NCBI GenBank assembly: GCA_032622095.1
Contig: CP136061.1
Coordinates: 121,654,754-121,718,753, forward strand
Length of the DNA stretch: 64,000 nucleotides
Direction of reading: 5' to 3'
DNA from: Siphonodentalium dalli
Lineage: Eukaryota; Mollusca; Scaphopoda; Gadilida; Siphonodentaliidae
The translations under genes and the position numbers were made by a program. Under the pieces are notes generated by a model. That model did not search any database. It saw nothing but the letters and a program-made list of their open reading frames with translations, and was not told the origin of the DNA. Shown here one piece after another: positions 46,100 through 57,300 of the stretch. Numbering within the stretch: position 1 is the stretch's first letter; every line of letters starts with the position of its first letter.

Positions 46100-47248
46100 T
46101 GCATTTCGAGAAGATGACAAAAATAGGTTTTCAATTAGTTTTAGACTAAACTAATTAAATATTTAATCAAAAATTGGGACCAGGAGGTGCTTTGTGTACC
46201 GGTTTCACTTAAATGTTCTAGTCGATGGATCGGGATATATATATTACATAAAATTCTTGAAGTTTATCAACGGCCGTTGTGACAGTTAAGCCATTTTGGG
46301 AAGTAATCGTGCGTTCTTACAAATTGCACAATTCCCACCTATATACCGGCCACCATATTGGCAGCCATCTTGGGTTATTAGGCCAGTTTTTAAACCAAGA
46401 CGGAACCAAATTACCGTATACACTAATTATCTCCACCCTTAATACATTAGTTTCAATTTTGCCTCCCGAAAGAAGACAAAATGCATTTTAGATTATCTTT
46501 TTTGGGGTAAAAAATCTAAAATTTGTTAAAAAATTGAGTCAGGGGGTACATTATGTGATATTGTTACTTTAATGCTCGACTGTGTCGATCAAAACATATA
46601 TAATAGACAATACCTTAGCAGTCCATCAACGGCCGTTGTGTTAATTTCGCAATTTGGCACATAAACGTGCGTTATGTGTGCCTTACACCACAGCCTGACG
46701 CCTCTCAGCTTTAGGGGGAGGGTTGGGTTTTCTGCCTTTGATAAAAAATAATGCGACCAACAGCGATAAGTGATATATTAGAACGTAGCTAATTGGCAGT
46801 AGTTTCCCATAGTATAAAACAATTGGCCATCACCATCTTACTTCTGACTTTATAAGAAACGAAAGATAACGCTTTGCGTGAATCGTCATATTCTTCTCAC
46901 CCTAAAAATTATTTGACGTCACATGACGTCATGACTGTCATTCTGAGATTCAATGGTTACATGTATTACCTTATTATGATTATCGCCCCATTCACAGGTA
47001 TCAAAATTGGACGAATATTTCTTCTCAAAATGTGTGAATATACTCTGTCAAATATGTCGGCTTTATTTAAAAAATGACCGATTTTATCACCAGGTGCCTC
47101 AATAAAACCACGTAGTGCGAAAAAAAAGTCCGCCTATCTGACAAAGCCAACATACGGATTCCGAAAGCTAAGTGTTCATGCTAACCAAAAATGTTGGTCT
47201 CATAAATTCCCTCTCCAGGCGACACCTATGTCCATATTTGCCTGGCCT
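46100..47248. repeat. Right terminal inverted repeat, outer part
   Basis: Inverted match to about 35741-36840, including the CGAGAAGATGAC junction, the TGACGTC pair at about 46914-46931, AATGGTTACATGTATTACC, and the outer end GCCTGGCCT. Two related modules of about 360 bases (from about 45965 and 46321) follow each other here. Confidence 0.85.
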
Positions 47249-47284
47249 ATTGGTATAAGTTAAATTAAAATTGTTCTATTTTAG

Positions 47285-48283
47285 GTGCTGAGCTTCGTTT
47301 ACTGGAACAAGAAGCAAAGCACTATATTTCAACTGCTTTCGCACAGGGTACACAAATAAAAATATCATCATACAATGGAGGGCATATTATTTGTTTTGTG
47401 TGTATTTTTGTATACAACTAGTACCTACAACTGTAAACATTTTAAAGCTCTATTTACAATTTTTGAGTAGGAGTTTCAAAACAACTGATGTGCGATACGA
47501 AATTATCTAAGTGGACTTATATTGCTTCATTTGAGACTTAGTCAAAGTACCGAACCATTTTATGCTTATGAGCTCACTCTTGCACTATACCTGGTATCGC
47601 CATGCTTCATCCACATCGTCCTCGTCAAGCATAAAGCATTTCCAATTACCCTTGAAATACTTGAGAACATTTATAACATCCTGGACCATAATAACGCTCT
47701 TCGTGGAACATATTGGTGTTTATTCATAGTAGCCTTACTTATCATGGTCAGAAAATCAAATTTAGTGCCAACAAAAGTAATTTTCTTTGACGAAACAAAA
47801 CAACTACTCCGTGTGGGTTTCGTGACTCATAAAGTTTTTCTGTTAGTTATCATTACGTGGTCGAAGACCATTCAATATGACCAGAGGATGCTTAAATTAC
47901 CATTAATCGAATTTCCCCAAAGTAACATTTGTCCGATATCCGCATATACAAATATGGTTTCACTCACACCTGGAAATAGTGACGACCAAGCGTTTATGCG
48001 TGTACAAGGAAAACGTAAAATGGCAATAACTTATAAACGATTACAAAAGTTCCTTATGCATTGTATAAAGGCCATAGGCCTGGAACCGTCAGAATATTCC
48101 ACTCACTCTCGTTCTATCGCGGGGGTTGTAGTTTTGCTTTCCAAGCGAATATTCCAATCGAACTTATTCAACTCACTGGAGGTATTGGGCAATAGTGACG
48201 CGTATAAACGATACCTCCATTATACACTTAATGACCACTTAGTTGTCGCAGAAAAGATGCGAGATTGTATACTTGATTCCTGA
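47285..48283 (+). pseudogene. Tyrosine recombinase of the Ngaro/DIRS-like element, degenerate
   Basis: 47285-47340 encodes LLEQEAKHYISTAFAQGT, the usual N-terminal start of the recombinase, right after TTCTATTTTAG, a possible splice acceptor. The frame then decays until 47522, from where 253 codons are open. Numbering from the codon at 47522, R77 (VRKSNLVP) is the first catalytic arginine, the H195-S-R197 cluster is the second, and SDAYKRYLHY (Y228, Y231) holds the candidate nucleophile. The segment after the histidine and the tryptophan expected before SDAY are altered, so activity is doubtful. These enzymes insert circular cDNA by recombination without target duplication. It is separated from its Gag/RT half at 33.4-35.3 kb by the 11.5-kb element, and the RT core is missing. 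Confidence 0.8.
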
Positions 48284-49513
48284 GAAAAAAAATGTTGTTT
48301 TCTCTCTGCGGATACGCAAATTTTTGGCGGCCTGTGGGTTGACGGTGTGGAAATATATATTATACAACATTACATGACAGTGCATTATTTGTATAATTTT
48401 GAATAGAATAATTACTTTTCATGCTAACATGTATGCGTTTGGGTATTATTATGTATAAATGTTCTAGATATGCTGATATGTATATTTAATTCATACATGT
48501 ATTATATGTTGGTTCATATCTCGTTCCAAGCAATCCAATTACAACAAATCTATTTGAAAGAATTTGTGTTTCCTTGTGGCAATGCCACGTTAAAAAATAT
48601 GCAAACACATCGCCTTATATAGCCATACGACTTGGTTCTGGGTTTTCGTGATCGCGAAACGATTTTCGGTGTGGCGGTCGGGAATTTGCGTAATGTCGTG
48701 TTGTCGCTATGACATTGGAATTCACTGATTTCACGACATTTTGCGAATTTCCCCAGCGTCTCCTCGAATTCTTGAAGGGAAAACTAATTTTTATACATAT
48801 CAGAAAATGAAGCGCGTTTGTCAATTTCACTGAATCGGTCGTGCAATGTTATGAAGTATCATTAGAACGCACCAGGCTGGCGTCCGCAATATGTCGCAAC
48901 TCCTTTCAAAATGATAAGACGACGTTTCCAAAGACGCACTAAAATAGAATAATAAATATTTCAATGTTTAATTACACAGTTGGTGAAGTCTATAATTTGA
49001 TTAAGCAATTGGCTGTGTGTTACAATAAAGAAAGTATATCCCATTTTTATTCCGTGAGCTGCATGGTCTACCGATCTCAGTTATAAAGTTCAAACGTTCA
49101 CAAGTTTCAAGCGCTAATAACCAAATTAAGTTTCAAATTTGAACGTTTCGTGAAACATTTAGATTTTATCAGAAAATTAATTGCACCATGCTATGGCATT
49201 GTCCGATATAATTTAGAAATTATAAAGCGGACTATTTTGCGATGCAGACGCATGAATACATATTTACTCATATGGTAAACCGAAACACATAAACCTTTGG
49301 CTGGCACTCTAACAGCTATACATTGCCCTACACTGTAGATCACATTTGGGTGAAATAATATTCCATATGTGTATAACTGTATATATAGGTTAGGCATATT
49401 CGCGACAAGGGCAAGATAATGCTTGGCTTAATTTGAGGATCGAAGAATATAGATCTCTTCACGATGGCAAGCTCGTCCATTGGGAAAGTCGACCTTATGT
49501 ATAGCTCACTATA
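48284..49513. other. No recognisable feature (about 1.2 kb)
   Basis: AT-rich. I looked for a terminal repeat matching the 33.0-33.4 kb flank and could not see one. Confidence 0.4.
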
Positions 49514-49585
49514 TACAATAATGCCCTAAGTAATCGACCCCTTAACCACAGCAGAATTATGGGTAACTTTTCAGGATTTAGTCGG
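49514..49585. mobile_element. Half copy of the TACAGTAATG small transposon
   Basis: ACAATAATGCCCTAAGTAATC and CCTTAACCACAGCAGAATTAT are diverged matches to the left half of the repeats at 60838-62911. The right half is missing. Confidence 0.6.
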
Positions 49586-49879
49586 AAATATGGCTTGTTG
49601 CCATTCATCGGAAAGCTCTTAAGCCTATATTACCTCGATGCTGATATTATTGCTCTCGATGAAGCTCGCTCCAGTGACTCATTCGCAGATGCCACAGTAA
49701 TTGTTTGTCTCCTGGCTATAAGCCTATAATACTCTTCTCATTTCCTGAATGTAATAGCTCTATCTTCCTATTTCGATCCCAGATGCTCAAGATGTGGGGA
49801 GGAGTGTCCGGTTTGCGGGGGGTTTGTAATAATTATATAGCACTTTTTTCAGAACCATTCCGTGTTACAGTAAAACACT
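49586..49879. other. Non-coding stretch
   Basis: Nothing recognised. Confidence 0.3.
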
Positions 49880-50012
49880 GACTCCATGCGTGGGACACCT
49901 AAAAATTGGGCTGGAATATGTTATAAAAACTGACGATGTTTGGACTGTCTCCATGCGTGGGACACCTGAATTTTGGGCTGGAATATGTTTGAAAAACTGA
50001 CGATGTTTGTTG
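49880..50012. repeat. Two tandem copies of about 67 bp
   Basis: CTCCATGCGTGGGACACCT occurs at about 49882 and 49950, each followed by GGGCTGGAATATGTT and AAAACTGACGATGTTTG. Confidence 0.9.
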
Positions 50013-50739
50013 GTCTCGTTTGGGATGTTAGTCCAGGCACATTAGGTTTCACTACGGCAAAAAATAGGGGAAAGCTGAATTTTTCAGGGATACTAAGAAG
50101 ATGTTTATGGACAATATGGCAAAAGTCCCCTAGAATCCGAGTTGAGCTTTTTGAGATATCATGATTTTTCGTAACGGTGCAAATTCTAACGAAATTCCAT
50201 CAGACCATACGCGAATGCAGTCATATGTAGGCTCATTTACGGACTCAATCTTCACACATACCCGCCCATCGTGGAGCAGGTGTCGATAGATATGTGTAAT
50301 TGATACTAGAGTGTACTAACAGTCGATATTCCATAATTGTGATGACATGTATTGCCGAAGAGAGCATGTAAATCGCATGATTATTCAACATTTTCCTAAT
50401 AAAAGAGGGCGAGTAAAGGTATCCAGACGACAATGAGCTCAAATATGAACCATTATATTAGACCAGTGGTTAATTCAGAAAAGGAAAGTGATAAGATATA
50501 TCGAACTATCACCCTCAAGATTTTATAGCCGGAAACTTAACACTACCCCCTAAATTGTACGCCATGATGGCTTCGAGTGTCTAAAAGGCCAAAATACCAC
50601 ATAATAGTCCTGGTGTTTGGCGTAACAATTGTGCAAATGGTGATAACAATATGAAACTTGGCACATAGGTTACCTATACAATGTTAATCATTTTCAGATG
50701 TGTAGACATCGCGGCAGGTCCTTCCTTAGCAATGGTGAA
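50013..50739. other. Non-coding stretch
   Basis: No feature recognised. Confidence 0.35.
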
Positions 50740-51240
50740 ACTAATATTAGTTGTTGTTGTTAGAGTGGATCTGGCTGGAAAATTACCATATTTCTTACTT
50801 ACTGGGGTGGTAACGGTTGCTAGGGACATACCCGAGATAGAAAAATGCCGAACTGACTGATATTATGGTAGTTTTAACAAACTAATATTAACTACGTCAT
50901 TATCATTTTATGGTGAAACAACTTTAATAGTTGTTGTTGTTGTTAGTGTGGGTTCGACTTAAACAATTACTATATATTTCTGGTAACGGTTGCTAGGGAC
51001 ATACCCGAAATCGAAAAATTCACACATGACTGATATTATGGTGGTTTAAACAAACTAAACTACGCCATGTAATATACATATATTGAAAACAATTATTATA
51101 ATTGTTGTGTGTGTGAACATGACAGTAAAGTTGCTGCATTCGTTACCTAACGGGTGGTGTAATGGTTGCTATGGACATATCCACATTTGAAAACATACCA
51201 TATGTATGAGTTTCTGGTAATTTAACTGATATAACTGTTT
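50740..51240. repeat. Three diverged units of about 180 bp
   Basis: Units share TTGTTGTTGTTAGWGTGG, GGTAACGGTTGCTAGGGACAT (third copy: GTAATGGTTGCTATGGACAT) and ACTGATATTATGGTRGTTT. An inverted copy lies at about 54515-54700 (CTACCATAATATCAGTGCA, CAACACTAACAACAACTATT), so the DNA between is bracketed by inverted repeats and may be one composite element. Confidence 0.75.
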
Positions 51241-51364
51241 CATAATATGGTATGCGTTTCGGGCAATTTACATGATATAATTGTTTCATAATATGCCACA
51301 TTATGCTTATATTGACAATAATGCATCACTAAAGGATGTTGTATTGTGTACTGATGCATTCTCA
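51241..51364. other. Short non-coding stretch
   Basis: AT-rich. It is the target-side flank of the LINE poly-A. Confidence 0.3.
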
Positions 51365-52330
51365 TTTTTTTTTTTTTTTTTTTTAAACATATTTTATTTG
51401 TAGTATAATACAAAATGGATTGGGGCACAAGTTACAAAACTTAATGAGCCCCTCTCCGGTATACATTGATACAAACAATTTGTTTAACAAAATGGCACAA
51501 TAAGTAACTTAGTTACAGCTGCACGTGGTGAATGAGAAAGGTGATGATGGCAGATTGTAACAAATCATTGAGGAAGGATGAGAGTGAGTCAGTGAGAGTG
51601 ATTGGTGGGGGGGGGGGGGGGGGGTTGCCAACGCCGAGTTGCATTCTATGGTGAGGCGGAAGGAAAACATGTGATAATTGATAAACTAATTTCTTATCTT
51701 GAAATTTAACTAGAAACGTTTAGTCTCCGCGATAAAATGCTGGACTATTTTGAATAATTTCACATTTTGTTTGTTATGAGCATTCGGGAGGCCAGCAAGT
51801 AGATTGTTCATGTGCGTTAATTTAATTCCTTCTCTGTGTAGCATATGAAACATCTCAGTTCGTTCTGACTGGTAGTGGGGACACATAAAGAAGTAGTGAT
51901 AGGCATCTTCACACTGGTTGCCGCACGTACAACGTGGGCTTCCTGCAATATAATTCTGAAATTTGTCAGACTGAAGATCACTACAATAGTTTCTTAGTCT
52001 GGCGTGCAATACATTATATTTCCTACGACCTGTATAGAAATATATTGGAGGTCTAGCGGTGGGATCAATTATTCTAAGATAATGTTTAAAATCGAAAATC
52101 GTCGGAGCTTTTATTGTTGAGGGAAAAAATAACTTTTTATAGTGCTCGGTATTGCTGAAGTATGTGTAAAATTTGTCGGGGTTTCTGAATTCATACTCGG
52201 ATATATCGGCTATCCTGGGTGGTATTATTTTAGTGATTCCCATGTGGCAGATTGGTATTGAGGTTTCAATGTTGCTAGGTAACCACCTACCATTGACAAA
52301 TCTACTTAAAACTGACAGACTATTCAGTTA
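51365..52330 (-). mobile_element. 5'-truncated LINE (non-LTR retrotransposon) 3' end
   Basis: Minus-strand order: open frame from about 52330, stop at about 51710, about 325 bases of 3' UTR, then A20 (T20 at 51365-51384 on plus). The truncated 5' end and poly-A tail are the mark of target-primed reverse transcription. The 3' UTR carries a C-rich run, seen as G18 at about 51607-51624 on plus. Confidence 0.8.
51710..52243 (-). pseudogene. C-terminal domain of LINE ORF2
   Basis: 177 codons from the ATG; the open frame extends about 30 codons further upstream (RFVNGRWLPSNIETSIPIC). The region YNVLHARLRNYCSDL, then C105-x-C107-G, EDAYHYFF with H116, and C121 forms the CCHC-type zinc motif that follows the reverse transcriptase in I/Jockey/Nimb-group LINEs. 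The end QHFIAETKRF also fits. Endonuclease and RT are absent, so it is a dead fragment. Confidence 0.75.
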
Positions 52331-52646
52331 TTTTTATCAAAATGACATACCTGTGTGGAGTTTATGTATCTTCCATCAATCGATTGTTGGAATACATTTT
52401 AATGAGACATGTAATAAATATTGACCCACATTTATGTCGATACCACCTGACCACCCCTCCCCATGGAATCCGACATTCACACTACATTTGACAATGGAAT
52501 CCATGCAAGCAGAACACTATATCATGGTGTGGTAGCATCCCCACCAGTTGCTATACGATAGGAACAACTAACTGTGTGTCCTTCCTATCCATGCCATAAA
52601 TACATATATGTCAATACATTGGCATGGGTCATTTACATGTCTATAT
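52331..52646. other. Non-coding stretch
   Basis: Nothing recognised. Confidence 0.3.
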
Positions 52647-53088
52647 GAATCAGGGAGCTAAATGTGTTCCAGAGTCGGGGGGGCGAGTACACCGTGGAAT
52701 GCTAAAGGTGAAGGTAACTGAAGAATGACCTTCACCTGATGCATGCGACACGTTATTAAAGAATGACATCGCGTTTATTTGATTTGTACATCATATCTCA
52801 ATAATTTAAACTGGTGAATTAATGGGGGAATGGATTTTTGTGAGCGGCAAATTTATTTAACTAGCTGCTGTAGTTCTGGGTTTTCCAGATCAAATTTGGC
52901 TGTGGGATAGCCCTGTCGTACACTTGGGGATTTATTTTAAAAAGTAAACACATGACCTATGATTTTTCGTGATAAACTGGTGTTAATCTAGCTGGGTAAA
53001 CATCACTGGTATGGCCTGCAGGCTTCAATTCAGTGAATTTGGCCAAAACGTTAACACTGTCGCCTATGGGAAACCATTTAGTTCAGTG
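52647..53088 (-). pseudogene. Broken copy of a 3'-terminal-exon-like segment
   Basis: Direct repeat of 56182-56636, shown in the same orientation. On the minus strand the frame TKWFPIGDSVNVLAKFTEL, then SDVYPARLTPV, is kept. Stops and a small deletion near 52965 break the rest. It ends at the same TAA with an overlapping AATAAA as the other copy. Confidence 0.65.
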
Positions 53089-54440
53089 ATTCATATAGGA
53101 GCTCGTACATGAGCATGGCCTATATATTTCAGACTGCGATACCACGAACTACCTTTAGGAACCGGTGCCAATTTCCTATTTACATGGGCAGCCATGGGCC
53201 CATTATCAACCCATAGTTACCATGGTTCATGGCCTATCTATATGGAACTGCATCAAATGACGTGTCTTAACTACTGTGTCCATGTCATAGAAAGGGGTCT
53301 GGACCGATGATATACTATTTAGGGCTGGTTCTATGGATTTGCTGTATATACCTGGGTACATGTCATGAGTTCATATACATATAGGCACCTGTGTAATTGC
53401 GCTACATGTGGTGTCCACATGGGTCCATGGCGTATGCGTGGCTGTGATTATAACCTAGATAGTCATGTAACATGTACATCCATGGGGTGGGTTCATGTCT
53501 TACATATAAATGCCTGGTAATAAAGTCATAACTGTTGGATAAGATCATAACTAAATCAGCCTGGAACATGGGCTGTCCATAGTGGCATCTATGAACTGAC
53601 TAATAACGTCGGTTCCGCAGCTTATATTTAGGGACCTGTATCCAATGCATACATAATTATAGTCACCTGGGTATTAGCACTACTTAAACGTGCCTGGGTC
53701 TTTGGTGTAAATATATCACGTATAAGGGGTGGGTCCATATCCTACATATAGGCATCTGTTTATGCCTGGGTACAATGCTATATGGCATACATATATCGGC
53801 CTTGGTCCATGGTCTACACATATTGGCATGTGTCCATGGCCAACCTACAGTGCCATGTGTGTGTGCTATTTATAGGCGCCTCCACCCTTAACCTTCATAT
53901 ATGTGGCATCGGTCCAATATCTATATATAGGTATCTGAGTACATGGGCACTTGGGTATTTGAACCATGTAACCGTGTCATGGTCCTTGGAAATGCAGCTT
54001 AGGTATCATACATGTATAATGGGCTGGGTCCATCGCCATAGAGTTTACTATTGTATTTCTATAACACGGCATCGCTCCATTGCGGCCTTGGTGACCAGGT
54101 ATAACCCGTTTAACATCGTGGTTAAATGGTGTATGCCTGGTCTATAGATGCCTGGATCCAAGGCCAATATATAATGGCTTATATGAAGCGGTCTGGTTCA
54201 TGGACTATACATATCCTAGTCTATATGTATGGACATGGGTCCTATGACTATGTATATGTGCCTGGGTCCTAACCCAACTATTGTAGGCTAGGACCATGGC
54301 TAACATATTGGTGGCTGGCCCTATGTTCTTCATATATAGTAGAGTGGGTCCGTGACTTACAATATACATCGAGCTGTGTTGGTCTATGGCTTATATAACT
54401 ATTATGGTCATGCCTCATATAAAATATAAGCAACGACTTT
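53089..54440. repeat. Degenerate minisatellite of TGGGTCCATGG / TATATAGGCACC type
   Basis: Phrases such as CATGGGTCCATGGCGTATG (53418), GGTGGGTCCATATCCTACAT (53727), CTTGGTCCATGGTCTACAC (53800), GGCTGGGTCCATCGCCAT (54022) and TGGGTCCTATGACTATG (54236) recur every 35-60 bases, alternating with TATATAGGCACCTG-type words. The repeat is old and strongly diverged. A 121-codon frame at 53782-54147 falls in it and is rejected. Confidence 0.6.
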
Positions 54441-54719
54441 TCAACTATCACTTTGAATTCCCGATATCTGAACTGGTGGAGCATAACGGATAATTGTACC
54501 CATATGGAAACTAAATTTGTAGCACATTCTGGTTAGGCTCACATTAACACCATAAAAAACGAAGACTACCATAATATCAGTGCATTTTTGGTATTTCGGG
54601 TATGAACCTGGCAACAGACACCACTCATATAAGTAAGAATTATATGGTACTGTTTTCAGCCAGCTCAACACTAACAACAACTATTATATTGTTTTCAACA
54701 TAAAAGTGCTATTTGGTGT
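54441..54719. repeat. Inverted copy of the 50.74-51.24 kb repeat unit
   Basis: CTACCATAATATCAGTGCATTTTT, GGTATGAACCTGGCAACAG and ACACTAACAACAACTATTAT are complements of phrases in the units near 50750-50890. Right-hand partner of that inverted pair. Confidence 0.65.
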
Positions 54720-55195
54720 AGTTGATGATGATGATGATGATGATGATGGACTGAGTGATGATGATGATGATGATGATGATGGACTGAGTGATGATGATGG
54801 ATTGAGTGATGATGATGATGATTATGATGATGGACTGAGTGATGATGATGATGATGATGATGGACTGAGTGATGATGATGGATTGAGTGATGATGATGAT
54901 GATGATGATGATGGACTGAGTGATGATGATGATGATGATGATGCTGATGATGATTATGCTGATGATGTACTGAGTGATGATGATGATGATGGGCTGAGTG
55001 ATGATGATGATGATGATGATGATAATGGACTGAGTTATTGATGATGTTGATGATGATGATGATGATGACGAGGAGGAGGAGGGACTGAGTGATGATGATG
55101 GATTGAGTGATGATGATGATGATGATGATGGGCTGAGTGATGATGATGATGATGGATGACGAGTGCGATGGCAGCGACGATGGTGATGATGATGA
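54720..55195. repeat. Complex GAT minisatellite
   Basis: (GATGAT)n blocks of 4-9 triplets are separated by GGACTGAGT or GGATTGAGT. The plus strand reads as Asp runs broken by GLSD, and the minus strand as His or Ile runs with SVHH. All long frames here are products of the repeat. Confidence 0.95.
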
Positions 55196-56181
55196 TGAGT
55201 AAATATCGCCACTAATGATTTTGACAATGATGATGGCGATGGTGCTCAATATCCATTTATGTACAATGGATCAGAGAATAAAGCATACCAGGGGGTGAGA
55301 CAATCAGCCCCATGTCGCCTCGATCCGGCATATACGCCGATATGACGCATCAAAACCAAATTCTATCGGTTAATGCACTCTATTTATTTTACGCAATAAA
55401 AATTGTTTGAGTTTGAAACAACCTGTGTGTCGGTCGATGAATGCGAAGTGCCTCAAGGGCCGACAATCCTCTTCGTGACATATGACATCAATAAGCCATA
55501 TCGACATGTGCCTCGTTATCCGAGTAGTGAGATAAATTGGAGTGCTAATACAATGATGCAATATATGTGATGCATTGTTTCGTTTCATTGACACACCATC
55601 CACCAAATATGTAGAATAAATCGATTTTATATCCCGCGAGCGGTTTGCTGCCCAGGCTCATCTGGTCTCATTCGCCAACTTGTGCCAACAGGTGCACCTT
55701 ACGATTTTATAGGCTACCATGGGAAATCTGTTTTAAAAGTTATGTCTTGGCAGCGCTAACACGATCGAATCGTTCTAACAATGTTGACAAAATGGTATGT
55801 TCTACTCAAACTCCAGGCAGAGTTATCTCCCATCGCTCCGCTGAGATACCACTGCCATAATGAAGGAATTCTTACGTGTTTTTAGTTCTTATGTTTTAGG
55901 ATTAAATTGTCTATGTCCGGTTCAGTTAATATTGTTCTTATCAATACCGAAAGAATTACCATTATTGCAAACTTTAAAAACAATTTGGTGGTCAAAACAA
56001 GATAATAGGTGACTAAATAATAGTAAATACAGTTCCGCGACGATATGTAAAAATAGATTTATCGTCTGCAAAGTACACTCATTGTGGTAGTGATATATCG
56101 CAGCGATAGCGTAGAGGGCGCTGTATGGAGTTTGTGTTCTACTATGGAAAATAAAAAAGGCCCTGACAGCGCTAACATGGA
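55196..56181. other. No recognisable feature (about 1 kb)
   Basis: Two small frames (55370-55606 minus, 55645-55860 plus) lack any domain and are not called. Confidence 0.4.
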
Positions 56182-56636
56182 ATCAGGGAGCTAAATGTGT
56201 TCTAGAGTCGGGGAGCGAGTACACCGTGGAATGCTAAAGGTGAAGGTAACTGATGAATGACCTTCACCTGATACATGCGACACGTTATTAAAGGATGACA
56301 TCGCGTTTATTTGATTCGTACATAATATCTGAATAACTTAAACTGGCGAATGAATGGGGGAATGGATATTTGTGAGCGGGAAATTTATTTAACTAGCTGC
56401 TGTAGTTCTGGGTTTTTCCAGATCAAATTTGGCTGTGGGATAGCCCTGTCGTACACTTGAGGATTTATTTAAAAAAGTAAACACATGACCTATGATTTTT
56501 CTTGCATTTTCGTGATCAACTGGTGTCAATCTAGCTGGGTATACATCACTGGTATGGCCTGCAGGCTTCAATTCAGTGAATTTGGCTGAAACGTTAACAC
56601 TGTCGCCTATGGGAAACCATTTAGTTCCGTGATTCC
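56182..56636. repeat. Second copy of the 450-bp direct repeat
   Basis: From AATCAGGGAGCTAAATGTGTT to TTTAGTTCCGTGATTC, matching 52647-53088 with scattered substitutions and a 14-base longer stretch near 56500. Copies are 3.5 kb apart in direct orientation. Confidence 0.9.
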
Positions 56637-56640
56637 ACAT
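56389..56640 (-). CDS. Candidate 3'-terminal exon of an unknown gene
   Basis: A minus-strand frame from the MWNHGTKWF region to a TAA (56391-56389) overlapped by AATAAA (56389-56384), as in a last exon with a very short 3' UTR. The peptide includes FPIGDSVNVSAKFTEL, HTSDVYPARLTPVDHENARK and GYPTAKFDLEKPRTTAAS. I do not recognise it. The same frame is maintained in the first third of the copy at 52.65-53.09 kb, with V-N-V-L against V-N-V-S changes, which suggests coding ancestry. A second frame upstream (56621-56863) may be an earlier exon, but no clean splice site links them. Confidence 0.35.
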   Translation of the reverse strand: MWNHGTKWFPIGDSVNVSAKFTELKPAGHTSDVYPARLTPVDHENARKIIGHVFTFLNKSSSVRQGYPTAKFDLEKPRTTAAS

Positions 56641-57300
56641 GATCTGCTCTTTCTGGCTCGAGATCCGCACTCAGTCTGCTGCCACCGCTAATATTGTTAA
56701 CGAAAGGAACTACAACTCTATATATCACGTACTCTCGACTAAATAACCGATTTATCTGATTCATTGTACACCACCACAAGGATTTAAAATCGCTTCTAGT
56801 TAACAAACATACTTTGAAAATGTGAACAATGTTAGCGGTGCCAACAGATGGAGGTCGGATCATATCGTTTTAAACATTTTAAACAAGTTTATAACTTGGT
56901 CGCGCATAATATTGCAAGGATCGGTGACATGCAAGGTTGTTGTTATCACCAATATATAGTGAATCAGATAACGTTCATAATATAAGAAGAAATGTATGTA
57001 GTTTGAGTGTATTTTATTGAGGGGCATAGCGCTGTGGCAGTTGGGACACATTTAGTGAGCCCAACGCCCAGCGCTATATAACACACTTAAACAACATTCA
57101 TTTCTAAAGTAAATAGCTTTTAATATAGGCTATAGTCGAAGACGTGGCAAAAGGAGGTTGTATAACCCCACCTCCCGTGTGGTAAAAAAAATCACATTCA
57201 ACAGCTGGAAATTTCATGCCTGACATAACATCATTTAGAAATTTCAGACCAAAGACAGTGAAATAGTCCTGATATATAGTCCTACCCCGCAATATAATTG
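56641..57300. other. Non-coding stretch
   Basis: No feature recognised beyond the possible upstream frame mentioned for the exon candidate. Confidence 0.35.

Larger units (their letters stand above)
35741..47248. mobile_element. 11.5-kb transposon with about 1.25-kb terminal inverted repeats
   Basis: The left end AGGCCAGGCAAATATGG is mirrored at 47232-47248. The match runs inward over about 1.25 kb on the left (35741-36988). On the right it runs over 47248 back to about 46100 and then, after about 3.2 kb of unrelated DNA, over 42870-42741. The inner ends bracket a single large broken gene (37680-42239) with 690 and 500 bases to spare, so gene and repeats belong together. The host site lies between the two halves of the Ngaro/DIRS-like element. 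AT follows both ends, so a short (2-bp) duplication is possible but not provable. I do not recognise the superfamily. Confidence 0.8.

Noticed and set aside
35731-47255. A longer target-site duplication for the 11.5-kb element
   Set aside because: Only the dinucleotide AT is shared in direct orientation at the two ends, which is not distinguishable from chance.
53782-54147. 121-codon plus-strand frame
   Set aside because: Lies in the degenerate TGGGTCCATGG repeat.
54695-55249. Long Asp-rich (plus) and His/Ile-rich (minus) frames
   Set aside because: All come from the GAT minisatellite, which is open in several frames on both strands.
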